DNA of 54,106 nt from Rhodoferax sp. (GCA_013791765.1 VMTC01000117.1:1-54106), one strand, 5' to 3'; positions 1 through 8,492 are shown, numbered from the stretch's first letter. Notes: generated by a model from the sequence alone, not told the origin. A program made the numbers and translations.

Positions 1-312
1 CAGGTGGTCAATTTCGACCTGCCGATCGTCGCCGAGGACTACATCCACCGCATCGGGCGTACCGGCCGCGCAGGCGAAAAAGGCGTGGCTTTGAGCTTTG
101 TCAGTGCCAGCAGCGACGCGCATTGGCGCTTGATTGAAAAGCGCCAGGGCTTGAGTCTGGTGCGTGAGCAGGTTGCCGGTTTTGAGCCCACGACGCTCAA
201 TCCTGCACCGGTGGGTGACGCGAGCGCCACGCCGCCTGGCACCGGTGGCATCAAGGGCCTGCGCCCAAGCAAAAAAGACAAATTGCGCGCTGCCGCGGTG
301 CGCGGTCAATAA
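1..312 (+). CDS. DEAD-box RNA helicase, RhlE type, C-terminal part (5' end outside window)
   Basis: The frame is open from the first base and ends at a TAA. It begins [20 protein letters not shown] and contains helicase motif VI ([10 protein letters not shown]), the end of the second RecA-like domain of DEAD-box RNA helicases. The tail of about 60 residues is basic and low in complexity and ends [16 protein letters not shown], which resembles the unstructured C-termini of RhlE-type proteins. RhlE proteins remodel RNA in ribosome assembly and mRNA decay. The next gene converges on it with a 9-base gap. The RhlE subfamily is inferred only from the motif VI neighbourhood and the tail, because the N-terminal half is not in the window. 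Confidence 0.85.
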   Translation, partial: QVVNFDLPIVAEDYIHRIGRTGRAGEKGVALSFVSASSDAHWRLIEKRQGLSLVREQVAGFEPTTLNPAPVGDASATPPGTGGIKGLRPSKKDKLRAAAVRGQ

Positions 313-321
313 GCCCAAGAA

Positions 322-1536
322 TTACGCGAGCTGCGATTCTTTGGCCTGCGCCGTGTCCTGCAGACCGTAACGCCGAATCAGGGCGGCGCGTTGGCGCGGG
401 TCCAGGTTGATGCGGCTCGCATCGCGCCCGACCACCCCAAGCAGCCGTTCATTCATCACATAGCGCCACAGCGCCGGAATATAGGCCACGGTGAACATGC
501 CGAAATAGCCGCTGGGCAAGCGCGGCAGATTCTCAAAATGGCGCAGTGACTGGTAGCGCCGCAGCGGATGCGCGTGGTGGTCGGAGTGGCGCTGCAAGTG
601 AAAAAGCGCCCAATTGGAGAAAATGTGGTTGCTGTTCCAGGAGTGGTGCGGCTGGCAGATTTCATATTTGCCGGGCGCGCGCAGCTGGCGCAGCAGCCCG
701 TAATGCTCGATGTAGTTGGCCGAAGTCAGCTGGAAGTTGGCCCAGAACGACGCAATCAGCAAAAACGGCAGCAACCCGATCCCGAGCCAGGCAAGCAGCG
801 TGCCCCACAGCAGCAGCGTGATCAAAGCCGGTTGCAGAATTTCATTGTGCAGCGACCACAGGGGCAGTTGCACGCGCTGCAGCCGGTCGGATTCGAGCTT
901 CCAGGCGCGTTTGAACGCACCGGGCATCTCCCGCCCCACAAAATGGTAAATCGACTCGCCCATGCGCGAGGAGGCCGGGTCCAGCGGTGTTGCCACGTCA
1001 CGGTGGTGGCCGCGGTTGTGCTCGATGAAGAAGTGGCCATAAGCCGTGGGCGCCAGAATGAGCTTGGCCAGCCAGCGTTCCAGTTTCGTATTTTTATGGC
1101 CCAGCTCATGGCCCAGGTTGATGCTAAAGCCACCCACCGAACCGGTGATCAGCACCATCGCCAGCAAGCCGTGCCAGGGCAGGGCGTGCGTGCCCACAAA
1201 CCAGGCGCTGAATATGAAGGCCGCCCACAGCACCGGCACCAGCGCGTAGGTGATGCGGCGGTAGTAGCGGTCGGCGTCCAGTGCCGGCACCGCGCTCTCG
1301 GGCGGGTTGCTCAGGTCTTCGCCCAAGAGCCAGTCCAACAGGGGTGCGACGATGTAAAAGAAAATCGCCGGAATCCACAGCGCACGCACATCGCCACTGG
1401 CCAGCATCAGCGCCGGGCCGATGACCACGGTGGCGGGCACCAGCAAGGACAACAGCCAGGCATAACGTTTGCGGTCGCGGTAGGGCGGCGCCGCAGGGGA
1501 CGCTTGCACTTCGGGTGGGGACGGGCTATGGCGCAT
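322..1536 (-). CDS. alkB: Alkane 1-monooxygenase (AlkB family)
   Basis: This 404-residue integral membrane di-iron hydroxylase would convert medium-chain n-alkanes to 1-alkanols using O2 and electrons from rubredoxin. All AlkB histidine boxes are visible: HELGHKNTKLER, HNRGHHRDVATP and LQRHSDHHAHP, plus the NYIEHYGL motif typical of the family. Hydrophobic helices surround the boxes (for example LLSLLVPATVVIGPALMLA near residue 30). The length is normal for AlkB (about 400). No rubredoxin, rubredoxin reductase or AlkS-type regulator gene is adjacent, so electron partners must be encoded elsewhere. The start ATG lacks a clear Shine-Dalgarno. Related membrane hydroxylases such as XylM are less likely given the box spacing. 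Confidence 0.9.
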   Translation of the reverse strand: MRHSPSPPEVQASPAAPPYRDRKRYAWLLSLLVPATVVIGPALMLASGDVRALWIPAIFFYIVAPLLDWLLGEDLSNPPESAVPALDADRYYRRITYALVPVLWAAFIFSAWFVGTHALPWHGLLAMVLITGSVGGFSINLGHELGHKNTKLERWLAKLILAPTAYGHFFIEHNRGHHRDVATPLDPASSRMGESIYHFVGREMPGAFKRAWKLESDRLQRVQLPLWSLHNEILQPALITLLLWGTLLAWLGIGLLPFLLIASFWANFQLTSANYIEHYGLLRQLRAPGKYEICQPHHSWNSNHIFSNWALFHLQRHSDHHAHPLRRYQSLRHFENLPRLPSGYFGMFTVAYIPALWRYVMNERLLGVVGRDASRINLDPRQRAALIRRYGLQDTAQAKESQLA

Positions 1537-1804
1537 CGGCTAGGCCCGCTGCGACAGGAGCGCAGGCCGGGCAAACGCCATTCTGCGCGAAAATTGTCGA
1601 CTTGAAAACCGGGTTTTTAGGCTGGGGTGCGCAAGCGCTTGTCGGCGCGCGCCTTTCACGCAGTAGCCCGGTCGCATAGCCCAATCACCGTGCCTGACGC
1701 CGTCGAAGTCAAAATTGCTGCCGTAGAAGGCGCTCATTAATTCGCATCACACCCACCGCAGGCAACTTTTGACTTCCCCCTGTCGGCGTACCCAATCGCT
1801 CGCA

Positions 1805-1896
1805 GAATCAGTCGGGTGATGCGTTTTGCGGAGGTCAAGGAGGAGCTCGCGAAGCGGGCGGTGGACACGTAGCAAAGCGCATCGCCCGGCTGATTC
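1805..1896. repeat. Inverted-repeat pair, 25-base arms around a 42-base spacer
   Basis: The left arm (1805-1829) reads gaatcagtcgggtgatgcgt and ends tttgc. The right arm (1872-1896) is its reverse complement with about three mismatches, reading gcaaagcgcatcgcccggct and ending gattc. The right arm overlaps the start of the 116-base repeat. The arrangement resembles the ends of a small mobile or REP-like element, but I cannot assign a family. Confidence 0.6.
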
Positions 1897-1993
1897 ACCC
1901 ACCACCGTGGTATCAGCCCCGACCCAATAGCCGCACCTGAGTGCTTCGGAAAAAACCAGTCATCTGAAGCCCACATCACTTTGAATTGCACCC
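1878..1993 (+). repeat. 116-base dispersed repeat, copy 1
   Basis: It runs from cgcatcgcccggctgattca to ttgaattgcaccc. By eye it matches 12157-12273 in the same orientation with about nine differences including one indel, and similarity stops abruptly at both ends. It is intergenic here, whereas copy 2 cuts off hypD. No transposase lies nearby, so it may be a non-autonomous element or the end of a lost insertion sequence. Confidence 0.8.
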
Positions 1994-2044
1994 TTTGCGC
2001 TGCTCGCAGTCGGGTCGGGCTCAGGCGCAGCGGCGCCGTTGGAC

Positions 2045-2281
2045 TCAGTTCAGCAAGAAAGCTTTGGCATGGGCCAGACGGTCCTGCGCATCGATCTCTT
2101 CGTCATACGCGGCGCGGCTGGCCAGCGCTTCACTGGTGTAGGGAATCAAGGGTTTGTCCAGCGGGTGCAGCTTGTGGCGGCGCAGGCCGCGCAGCTGCTG
2201 CGAACGCTCCATGGTTTGCAACACGCGTTCGGGTTCCATCATCAGGCTGAAGGGATTGAGTTCAAGAGCAGTGTTGTTCAT
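2045..2281 (-). CDS. Small conserved-looking protein of unknown function (78 aa)
   Basis: I do not recognise the family. The protein begins MNNTALELNPFSLMMEPERV and is charged, probably helical, with an Arg-rich middle (QQLRGLRRHKLHPLDKP) and an acidic C-terminal third ending DRLAHAKAFLLN. It has no signal peptide or membrane segment. I chose the ATG at 2281 because GGAG lies about 9 bases upstream; a longer reading from 2350 has no such site. It lies downstream of dbpA on the same strand with a 144-base gap and could be co-transcribed. Confidence 0.65.
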   Translation of the reverse strand: MNNTALELNPFSLMMEPERVLQTMERSQQLRGLRRHKLHPLDKPLIPYTSEALASRAAYDEEIDAQDRLAHAKAFLLN

Positions 2282-2425
2282 CAGGATTCTCCGGTGGGTT
2301 CCAAGCGCCTTCGGGGTCATTTGGCGCATGAGACAACTGTAGTTGCCCACCGGGTGCGCTGAAGTCAGTAAGTGGCTGTAAAGCGTGTCGGTATTTGCCT
2401 TACACGATGACGCTGCGCGTAAAAG

Positions 2426-3856
2426 CTACAAAAGCCGTACTTTCACGCTTTTGCCTTTGATCTTGCCCGCGTTGAGTTTTTGCATCGCGGCCAGCGCAAT
2501 GTCGCGCTGCACCGCCACAAAGGTGGTGAATTCGGTCACCATGATCTTGCCAATTTGCTCGCGGTTATAGCCCGCATCGGCGGTCAAGGCGCCCAGCACG
2601 TCGCCGGGACGAATCTTTTCTTTGCGGCCACCCAGAATCTGCAGCGTCACCATCGGTGGCTTCAGCGGCCCCTCGCCGGTGGGCGTGAGTTCTTCCAGCT
2701 TGTGCCACACCGATTCGCGCTTTTGGTACTGCTCGATCTTGCCGACCGCACCCATTTCATTCATGCTCGCCAGGCTCAAGGCCAAGCCAGATTCACCGGC
2801 GCGCCCGGTGCGGCCAATGCGATGCACATGGACCTCGGGGTCGGGCGTGATGTCGACGTTGATCACGGCTTCAAGTTGTGTGATGTCCAGGCCGCGCGAG
2901 GCCACATCGGTGGCCACCAGGATGGACGCGCTGCGGTTGGCAAACTGCGCCAGCACCTGGTCGCGCTCGCGCTGCTCCAGCTCGCCATACAGCGCCAGCG
3001 CGCTAAAGCCCTGCTCCTGCAGGTAAGTCACCAGGTCTTTGCACTGCTGTTTGGTGTTGCAAAACGCCAGCGTGCTGATGGGCCGGAAGTGGTTCAGCAA
3101 CTGCGCCACGGTCGCCAGCCGGGTGTGGCGTGTGACCTCGTAAAAACGTTGCTCGATCAGGCTCTCGGTGTGCTGCGACTCGACCTTGATCTGGATCGGA
3201 TCGCGCATGAACTGCTTCGCCAGTTTTTCGATGCCTTCCGGGTAGGTGGCGGAGAACAGCAGGGTTTGCCGCTCTTTCGGGCATTGCTTGGTGACGGTGG
3301 CAATGTCCTCAAAAAAGCCCATGTCCAGCATGCGGTCGGCTTCGTCCAGCACCAGGGTGTTCAGGGCTTCGAGGTTGAGGTACTCGCGCTCCAGATGGTC
3401 CATGATGCGCCCCGGCGTACCCACCACGATGTGCGCGCCCTGCTCCAGCGAGGCGCGCTGGCCGCGCAAGGCCACCCCGCCACACAGGGTGACGACCTTG
3501 ATGTTGTCGGTGGCGCGGGCCAGCCGGCGAATTTCGATCGTCACCTGATCGGCCAGCTCACGCGTGGGGCACAGCACCAGGGCTTGCACGGCAAAACGGC
3601 GCGGGTTCAGGTTGGTCAGCAAGGCCAGGGCGAAAGCGGCAGTCTTGCCGCTGCCGGTCTTGGCCTGCGCAATCAGGTCTTTGCCGGCCAGGGCGGTGGG
3701 CAGGCTGGCGGCCTGAATGGGCGTCATTTCCAGATAACCCAGTTGTTCCAGATTCGCCAGGGTGGCCGGGTTCAGGGGCAGGGACTCGAAGCCCTTGCCA
3801 GCAGTGGAAAGGGGGGCGGTGACGGCAGCGGCTGCCTTGGTTTCGTTTGTACTCAT
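2426..3856 (-). CDS. dbpA: ATP-dependent RNA helicase DbpA
   Basis: This 476-residue DEAD-box helicase acts on the 23S rRNA hairpin 92 during large-subunit assembly. Motifs appear in order: the Q motif region (MTPIQAASLPTALAGKD), Walker A AKTGSGKT, PTRELADQV, TPGRIMDH, DEAD in LVLDEADRMLDMGF, SAT in LLFSATYP, and [10 protein letters not shown]. What marks it as DbpA rather than RhlE or SrmB is the C-terminal RNA-binding domain of about 75 residues (GDVLGALTADAGYNREQIGK, then KGKSVKVRLL at the end). The length is close to the family's usual 457-460. The first 20 residues are Ala/Thr-rich and probably disordered. Confidence 0.95.
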   Translation of the reverse strand: MSTNETKAAAAVTAPLSTAGKGFESLPLNPATLANLEQLGYLEMTPIQAASLPTALAGKDLIAQAKTGSGKTAAFALALLTNLNPRRFAVQALVLCPTRELADQVTIEIRRLARATDNIKVVTLCGGVALRGQRASLEQGAHIVVGTPGRIMDHLEREYLNLEALNTLVLDEADRMLDMGFFEDIATVTKQCPKERQTLLFSATYPEGIEKLAKQFMRDPIQIKVESQHTESLIEQRFYEVTRHTRLATVAQLLNHFRPISTLAFCNTKQQCKDLVTYLQEQGFSALALYGELEQRERDQVLAQFANRSASILVATDVASRGLDITQLEAVINVDITPDPEVHVHRIGRTGRAGESGLALSLASMNEMGAVGKIEQYQKRESVWHKLEELTPTGEGPLKPPMVTLQILGGRKEKIRPGDVLGALTADAGYNREQIGKIMVTEFTTFVAVQRDIALAAMQKLNAGKIKGKSVKVRLL

Positions 3857-4198
3857 CCCCCGATTATCCGGCCCGGCGCGCTGCCCCGGCAGGGCTGCTC
3901 ACACCCGGCGGTTCGCCCAGAGTAACTTAGGGAAGACGGGCCAGGGCAGCGCGCTTGGCAACTACTGCGTAATTTGCAGCCACACGACGTGGTTTTCTTT
4001 GGCGGGCCAGGTCCAATGTGGTTGGCGTTGGGGTCCAGATAACCACGCGGACGCACCAGCCCGATGATGGAAAACGCCGGCAGGTCGGCATCGGTAAATG
4101 AAAAAGCACCAAGAAACACCCGTCTAAACCTACACACTCCCAACAAAAAATGGCCGCCACAGGCCAGTCCGTGAAAATCAAGGGGTCACGCAAAATTC
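3857..4198. other. 342-base stretch without a recognised gene
   Basis: It lies between the divergent starts of dbpA and the slyX remnant, so it should hold promoters for both. I see no convincing -35/-10 pair. One minus-strand frame contains a plausible-looking run (FTDADLPAFSIIGLVRPRG), but there is no good start, ribosome site or family match, so it is not called as a gene. Confidence 0.5.
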
Positions 4199-4342
4199 AT
4201 GTCCAATAGGGCCATGGAAAACGAATTTGACACGAATGCGCGCCTGACCAACCTGGAGGTCGCCAACCTTCGCCAGTCGAGTGCCGACCCGGGCGCCAGT
4301 GTGCCGCGCAACCCGCGCGACGACATGCCACTGCATTTCTAG
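4199..4342 (+). pseudogene. slyX: SlyX-like protein with its central coiled coil deleted (47 aa)
   Basis: The reading MSNRAMENEFDTNARLTNLE then VANLRQ then NPRDDMPLHF keeps the two ends of a SlyX protein. SlyX proteins open with a motif like ARLTELE and close with a motif like RDELPPHY. In the family about 35 coiled-coil residues separate these ends (commonly including an RQQ..ID segment), for a total near 70-75 residues; here VANLRQ follows LTNLE at once. An in-frame internal deletion is the simplest explanation. Translation could start at 4199 or 4214 (MENEF). The downstream AI-2E family gene follows closely on the same strand. SlyX function is itself poorly known. Confidence 0.6.
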
Positions 4343-4372
4343 TCCGATGATTTAGACATGGAGCCAACCGAC

Positions 4373-5554
4373 ATGGAAACAACCTCAACGCCTCCCGGTG
4401 ACGCCGGTGCGGAGCCGTCGAGCGGGGCGGCGACGACCGCCGAACTGTCCCGTGTGCTGCTGCACATGCCGGTCGATGTGCGCAGCTTGTCGCTCGTGGT
4501 GCTGGCCACGCTGGCCAGTGTGTTCATGCTGCGCTGGGCCAGCGCGGTATTTATTCCCGTGATGGTCGGACTGCTGTTCAGCTATGGACTGTCGCCCGTG
4601 GTGGACTGGCTGGCGCATCGCCGGATTCCCCGCGCCTTGAGCGCGGCCGTCCTGGTGCTGGGCATTGTGGCGGGTGTCGGCGGCACCGTGTATTCACTCA
4701 GCGACGATGCGGCCGAGCTGGTCGAATCTTTGCCGGTGGCTGCGCAAAAGCTGCGCTACTCCATTCGCGCGCTGCAGGGAAAAGAGGACAACACACTGGT
4801 GACCATGCAGAAAGCCGCCAGCCAACTGGAGCAGGCGGCCGAAGAGTCGAACCGGGCTGCGCCGGTTCAGCGCGGTGTGCAGCGGGTGCAGATCGAAAAG
4901 CCGAAGTTTGCCATCAATGACTATTTGTGGAGCGGCACGATGGGACTGCTTGCCATGTTGGGCCAGGTCGGGATCGTCGCTTTGATTACATTCTTCCTGA
5001 TGGCCTCTGGCGACACCTTCAGGCGCAAGCTGGTCAAACTGGCCGGACCGACGCTGAGCCGCAAAAAAGTCACGCTGCAGGCGCTCAACGAGATCAATGA
5101 CCAGATTCAGCGCTACATGCTGGTGCAGCTTTTCACCAGCGCGGTGGTGGGTGTTGCGACCTGGTTGTGCTTGTTGGCCGTGGGGCTGGAGCAAGCGGCG
5201 GTTTGGGGTGTTGCCGCCGGCGTTCTCAATCTGGTTCCCTACATTGGCAATGTGATCGTCACGGCCGGTTCGGCCATGGTCGGCTTCATGCAGTTTGGCA
5301 CACTGGAGATGGCGTTGCTGGTGGCTGGCATCTCGCTGGTGATCAACAGCATCGAAGGTTTTTTGTTGACGCCCTGGTTGACCAGCCGCGCCAGCAAAAT
5401 GAATCCGGTGGCTATTTTTGTTGGCGTACTGGCCTGGGGCTGGCTCTGGGGCCCCTGGGGCTTGTTGCTCGGGGTGCCCATTTTGATGGTTATCAAAGCC
5501 ATTTGCGACCGGGTTGAAGACCTCAAGTCGGTCGGTGAATTTCTCGGAGCCTGA
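4373..5554 (+). CDS. AI-2E family transporter (PerM-like membrane protein)
   Basis: This inner-membrane protein of about 393 residues belongs to the AI-2E transporter superfamily (formerly UPF0118/PerM). Members are 8-helix proteins linked variously to autoinducer-2 export or Na+/H+ exchange, so the substrate cannot be read from sequence. An N-terminal helix cluster (LSLVVLATLASVFMLRWASA) is followed by a soluble segment (residues about 100-180) and C-terminal helices containing the typical LNLVPYIGNVIVT and GPWGLLLGVPILMVIK motifs. I prefer the ATG at 4373 because GGAG stands 9 bases before it; an upstream ATG at 4358 adds MEPTD. It follows slyX and nearly abuts the carboxypeptidase gene. 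Confidence 0.85.
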   Translation: METTSTPPGDAGAEPSSGAATTAELSRVLLHMPVDVRSLSLVVLATLASVFMLRWASAVFIPVMVGLLFSYGLSPVVDWLAHRRIPRALSAAVLVLGIVAGVGGTVYSLSDDAAELVESLPVAAQKLRYSIRALQGKEDNTLVTMQKAASQLEQAAEESNRAAPVQRGVQRVQIEKPKFAINDYLWSGTMGLLAMLGQVGIVALITFFLMASGDTFRRKLVKLAGPTLSRKKVTLQALNEINDQIQRYMLVQLFTSAVVGVATWLCLLAVGLEQAAVWGVAAGVLNLVPYIGNVIVTAGSAMVGFMQFGTLEMALLVAGISLVINSIEGFLLTPWLTSRASKMNPVAIFVGVLAWGWLWGPWGLLLGVPILMVIKAICDRVEDLKSVGEFLGA

Positions 5555-5556
5555 AG

Positions 5557-6708
5557 GTGACCCAACTCCACATCTCCACCGAGTTCGACTCCGGCGCCAT
5601 CGAGGTGCTGAGTCTGGCGGACCCGCAGGATATTCAACTCCATATCCGCCGCGACAACGCCAGCGACTTTGCGCAGTGGTTCCATTTCTCGTTGCAGGGC
5701 GCTTGCGGCGTGCCGGTGCGGCTGCGCTTGCTCAATGCCGGTCAGTCGGCGTACCCGAAGGGCTGGGAGGGCTACCGCGCGGTTGCCAGCCATGACCGCC
5801 AACACTGGTTTCGCATCGACACCGAGTTTGACGGCCAGGTCTTGTCCTTTGGGCTCACGCCCGAGAGCCAATGCGTTTATTTTGCTTATTTCGAGCCCTA
5901 TTCCTACGAGCGGCATCTGGACCTGTTGGCTTCGCTGACGGGCTGCCGCCACGTCACGCAAGAGCGCCTGGGCAGCACGCTGGACGGTCGCGACATGACG
6001 CTGCTGGTCCTGACCGATGCGCACAACGCCATGCCCCTGGCGCAGAAAAAGAAGGTCTGGCTGATCGCGCGCCAGCATCCCGGCGAAGCCATGGCCGAGT
6101 GGTTTGCCGAGGGTTGTCTGCAGCGATTGCTTGATGGCGCCGACCCGGTGGCACGGGTGTTGCTCACCCAATGCGTGTTTTACGTCGTGCCGAACATGAA
6201 CCCCGATGGTGCCGTGCGCGGCAACCTGCGCACCAACGCGGCCGGTGCCAACCTGAACCGCGAATGGGCCACGCCCAGCCTGGAGAGCTCACCCGAGGTG
6301 TTCCTGGTGCGTCAGAAGATGCTGCAGCTCGGCGTCGATCTGTGCCTGGACGCGCATGGCGACGAGGGCCTGCCCTACAACTTTGTGGCGGGCTGCGAAG
6401 GCAACCCCGGTTACACGCCGCGCCTCGAAGCCCTGGAAAACAGCTTCAAGTCGGCCTGGCTTGCCACTTGCCCTGATTTTCAAAGCACCCACGGCTATGG
6501 CCGTACGCCGGCGGGCGAGTCCAACCTGACGCTGGCCACCAAGTGGGTTGGTCAGCACTTTGACTGTCTCTCCTTCACCATCGAGATGCCGTTCAAAGAC
6601 AACGCCGATCTGCCGGACCTGCGGGTCGGCTGGAACGGCGAGCGCTCCAAAAAGCTCGGCGCCAGCGTGCTGCTGCCGATTCTCGCGGTGCTGAATCGAT
6701 TGCGTTGA
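5557..6708 (+). CDS. M14-family zinc carboxypeptidase (cytosolic carboxypeptidase-like)
   Basis: This 383-residue metallopeptidase has an N-terminal beta-sandwich domain (about residues 1-120, the M14_N type found in cytosolic carboxypeptidases) and a catalytic M14 domain. Visible zinc ligands are the His and Glu of ARQHPGEAMAEW and the His of CLDAHGDEGLPYN. Substrate-binding NPDGAVRGNLRTN and ANLNREW follow, and the likely catalytic Glu is in FTIEMPFKD. No signal peptide is present, so it is cytoplasmic. Eukaryotic relatives remove glutamates from tubulin; the bacterial substrate is unknown. The start is GTG two bases after the stop of the AI-2E family gene, indicating co-transcription. Confidence 0.85.
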   Translation: MTQLHISTEFDSGAIEVLSLADPQDIQLHIRRDNASDFAQWFHFSLQGACGVPVRLRLLNAGQSAYPKGWEGYRAVASHDRQHWFRIDTEFDGQVLSFGLTPESQCVYFAYFEPYSYERHLDLLASLTGCRHVTQERLGSTLDGRDMTLLVLTDAHNAMPLAQKKKVWLIARQHPGEAMAEWFAEGCLQRLLDGADPVARVLLTQCVFYVVPNMNPDGAVRGNLRTNAAGANLNREWATPSLESSPEVFLVRQKMLQLGVDLCLDAHGDEGLPYNFVAGCEGNPGYTPRLEALENSFKSAWLATCPDFQSTHGYGRTPAGESNLTLATKWVGQHFDCLSFTIEMPFKDNADLPDLRVGWNGERSKKLGASVLLPILAVLNRLR

Positions 6709-6737
6709 GGCGCCTGGCTGGCGGTCAGCACGAAATC

Positions 6738-6800
6738 TAATCAAATTTCATAGCTTATGACGCATATTCCATGCGGGCTAGAGGCTAAAAACGTATAAAT
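6738..6800 (+). repeat. Dispersed GGGCTAGAGGC-type repeat, copy 1
   Basis: The core is tccatgcgggctagaggct, preceded by tcaaatttcatagcttatga and followed by an A/T-rich stretch. The same pattern (TAGCT, a spacer, GGGCTAGAG, then AT-rich sequence) recurs in this window at about 11.3, 23.8, 47.9, 49.9 and 53.6 kb. It is intergenic, between the carboxypeptidase and the flavin oxidoreductase gene. Confidence 0.7.
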
Positions 6801-6969
6801 ATTGGGTGATTCAGGTGGCAAACCCATCGGTGCGCCAACTGACAAGCAGCTGTTCAAATCAGGTTGGGACGCCTGCGCGACCCGGGCCGCCTGGGCGCTG
6901 GCCACTGCGCCAGCTGCGAATCCTACAATCCATAACCCACATTTTTGACCAACGCTACCAAGGACTTTC

Positions 6970-8067
6970 ATGCCCATCGATTCCCTGTTTCAACCCTTCC
7001 AGCTCAAGACCCTGAAACTGCCCAACCGGGTGGTGATGGCGCCGATGACGCGTTCGTTCTCGCCCGGGGGCGTGCCGACAACCCAGGTGGCTGACTACTA
7101 CCGGCGCCGCGCCGAAGCGGCCGTGGGGCTGATCATTTCAGAGGGCACGGTGGTCAATCGCCCCTCAGCGTCGAACGACCCGGCCGTGCCGCGCTTCTGG
7201 GGCACGGACGCCTTGGCGGCCTGGAAGCAGGTGATTGACGGCGTGCACGCTGCCGGTGGCGTGATGGCGCCGCAGCTCTGGCATGTGGGCGCGGCGCGCA
7301 ATCGGCGCTCCGACTGGGTCGCACCGGGGCCGGTGGACAGCCCCTCGGGCCTGTCGTCACCGGGCAAGCAATTTGGCGAACCGATGACTGATTGCGCCAT
7401 TGCCGACACCATCGCCGCCTTCGCGCAGGCGGCTTTGGACGCGAAAACGCTCGGCTTTGACGCGATTGAACTGCACGGCGCCCACGGTTACCTGATTGAC
7501 CAGTTCTTCTGGGACGGCACCAATGCGCGCACCGACCGTTTTGGTGGCACGCTGGTGCAACGCGGCCAGTTTGCGGCCGATATTTTGCGCGCCGTGCGCA
7601 CCGCAGTCGGCCCCGACTACCCGGTGATCATTCGCCTGTCGCAGTGGAAGCAACAAGATTTCACGGCCCGGATCGCCAAAACCCCGCAAGAGATGGAAGC
7701 CTGGTTGCGGCCGCTGGCCGACGCCGGTGCCGACATCTTCCATTGCTCGCAGCGGCGCTTTTGGGAGCCGGAGTTTGAGGGCTCTGACCTGAATTTTGCT
7801 GGTTGGGCCAAGAAGCTCACGGCTAAGCCCACCATCACGGTCGGTTCGGTTGGCTTGAGCGGCGAATTCATTGCCGCTTTTGGCGGCGAGTCGTCCCAAC
7901 CGGCCTCGCTTGATGAACTGCTGCGCCGCTTTGACCGCGGTGACTTTGACCTGGTCGCGGTTGGGCGCGCCTTGATCAACGACCCGCACTGGGTGCAGAA
8001 GATTCGTGATGGTCGCCAAGCTGAATTGATGGACTTTTCACCGGCCTCGCTGGCGACCTTGTTCTGA
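6970..8067 (+). CDS. NADH:flavin oxidoreductase, Old Yellow Enzyme family
   Basis: This 365-residue FMN-dependent TIM-barrel enzyme would reduce the C=C bond of activated alkenes using NAD(P)H. The N-terminus LFQPFQLKTLKLPNRVVMAP and the MTRS that follows are the standard FMN-binding start. PQLWHVGAARN, FDAIELHGAHGYLIDQFFWD (the His/Ala pair that holds substrate) and the C-terminal phosphate-binding VGRALINDPHW are all present. The sequence resembles the 12-oxophytodienoate reductase-like subgroup more than NemA. It ends 7 bases before hypA, so it may be part of the hyp transcript, though no functional link to hydrogenase maturation is known. A second family member lies at 18291-19412. Confidence 0.9.
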   Translation: MPIDSLFQPFQLKTLKLPNRVVMAPMTRSFSPGGVPTTQVADYYRRRAEAAVGLIISEGTVVNRPSASNDPAVPRFWGTDALAAWKQVIDGVHAAGGVMAPQLWHVGAARNRRSDWVAPGPVDSPSGLSSPGKQFGEPMTDCAIADTIAAFAQAALDAKTLGFDAIELHGAHGYLIDQFFWDGTNARTDRFGGTLVQRGQFAADILRAVRTAVGPDYPVIIRLSQWKQQDFTARIAKTPQEMEAWLRPLADAGADIFHCSQRRFWEPEFEGSDLNFAGWAKKLTAKPTITVGSVGLSGEFIAAFGGESSQPASLDELLRRFDRGDFDLVAVGRALINDPHWVQKIRDGRQAELMDFSPASLATLF

Positions 8068-8074
8068 CGCTGCC

Positions 8075-8416
8075 GTGCATGAAATGTCACTCGTTGAAGG
8101 GGTCTTGCAGCTGATCGAAGAGGCGGCGCGCAAGGATCACTTTGCCAAGGTCAGCACCGTTTGGCTTGAAATTGGCCAGCTCTCGGGCGTGGAGCCGCAG
8201 GCCTTGGCATTTTGCTTTGACGCCGTGACGCGCGGTAGCCTGGCCCAAGGAGCGCGGCTGGAGATCATTGCCGTGCCTGGCAGCGGCTGGTGCATGGCAT
8301 GCGAGAAGACGGTGCCGATGACAGAGTTATTTGGTGAATGCCCGCAGTGCGGCGGCTTCCCATTGCAGGTGACCGGTGGCACAGAAATGCGGGTCAAGGA
8401 ACTTGAAGTATCCTGA
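8075..8416 (+). CDS. hypA: Hydrogenase maturation nickel chaperone HypA
   Basis: This 113-residue protein delivers nickel with HypB to the large subunit of [NiFe] hydrogenases. It starts at GTG, giving the conserved MHEMSLVEGVLQLIEEAARK; His2 is the nickel ligand. The C-terminal half carries the structural zinc site CMACEKT and CPQCGGFPLQVTGG. Length and layout are those of normal HypA, so this gene appears intact. It stands first in hypA-hypB-hypF-hypC-(hypD), directly after the flavin oxidoreductase gene. No hydrogenase subunit gene is in the window. Confidence 0.95.
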   Translation: MHEMSLVEGVLQLIEEAARKDHFAKVSTVWLEIGQLSGVEPQALAFCFDAVTRGSLAQGARLEIIAVPGSGWCMACEKTVPMTELFGECPQCGGFPLQVTGGTEMRVKELEVS

Positions 8417-8492
8417 GATGTTGCGGTACCGGGCGCAGCTGCTTGAAATGAGCTTGCCCCTGTCCCCCAGCTGACCAAATAAGGAGACGGCG

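Larger units (their letters stand above)
1537..2044. other. 508-base gene-poor stretch with repeat structure
   Basis: I find no convincing gene here. The right half holds a 116-base repeat that recurs at 12157-12273. Just left of it are two inverted 25-base arms around a 42-base spacer. On the minus strand the repeat reads FKVMWASD in both copies, but the frames diverge afterwards, so this is probably not a protein. A minus-strand frame at 1540-1737 is open but has no ribosome binding site and no recognisable similarity. Confidence 0.6.

Noticed and set aside
568-1605. 345-codon plus-strand frame opposite alkB
   Set aside because: Its composition is His/Gln/Arg-rich, as expected for the reverse strand of a membrane-protein gene; the alkB histidine boxes on the other strand are decisive.
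1540-1737. Possible small gene upstream of alkB on the minus strand
   Set aside because: No ribosome binding site, no recognisable family, and composition like that of non-coding sequence.
1737-1991. Possible protein family FKVMWASD shared by the two 116-base repeats
   Set aside because: The two readings diverge after about 15 residues because of an indel, so DNA rather than protein similarity is conserved.
2480-3925. Long open frame on the plus strand opposite dbpA (481 codons)
   Set aside because: It is the antisense shadow of a complete, motif-bearing DbpA gene in high-GC DNA and has no recognisable domains.
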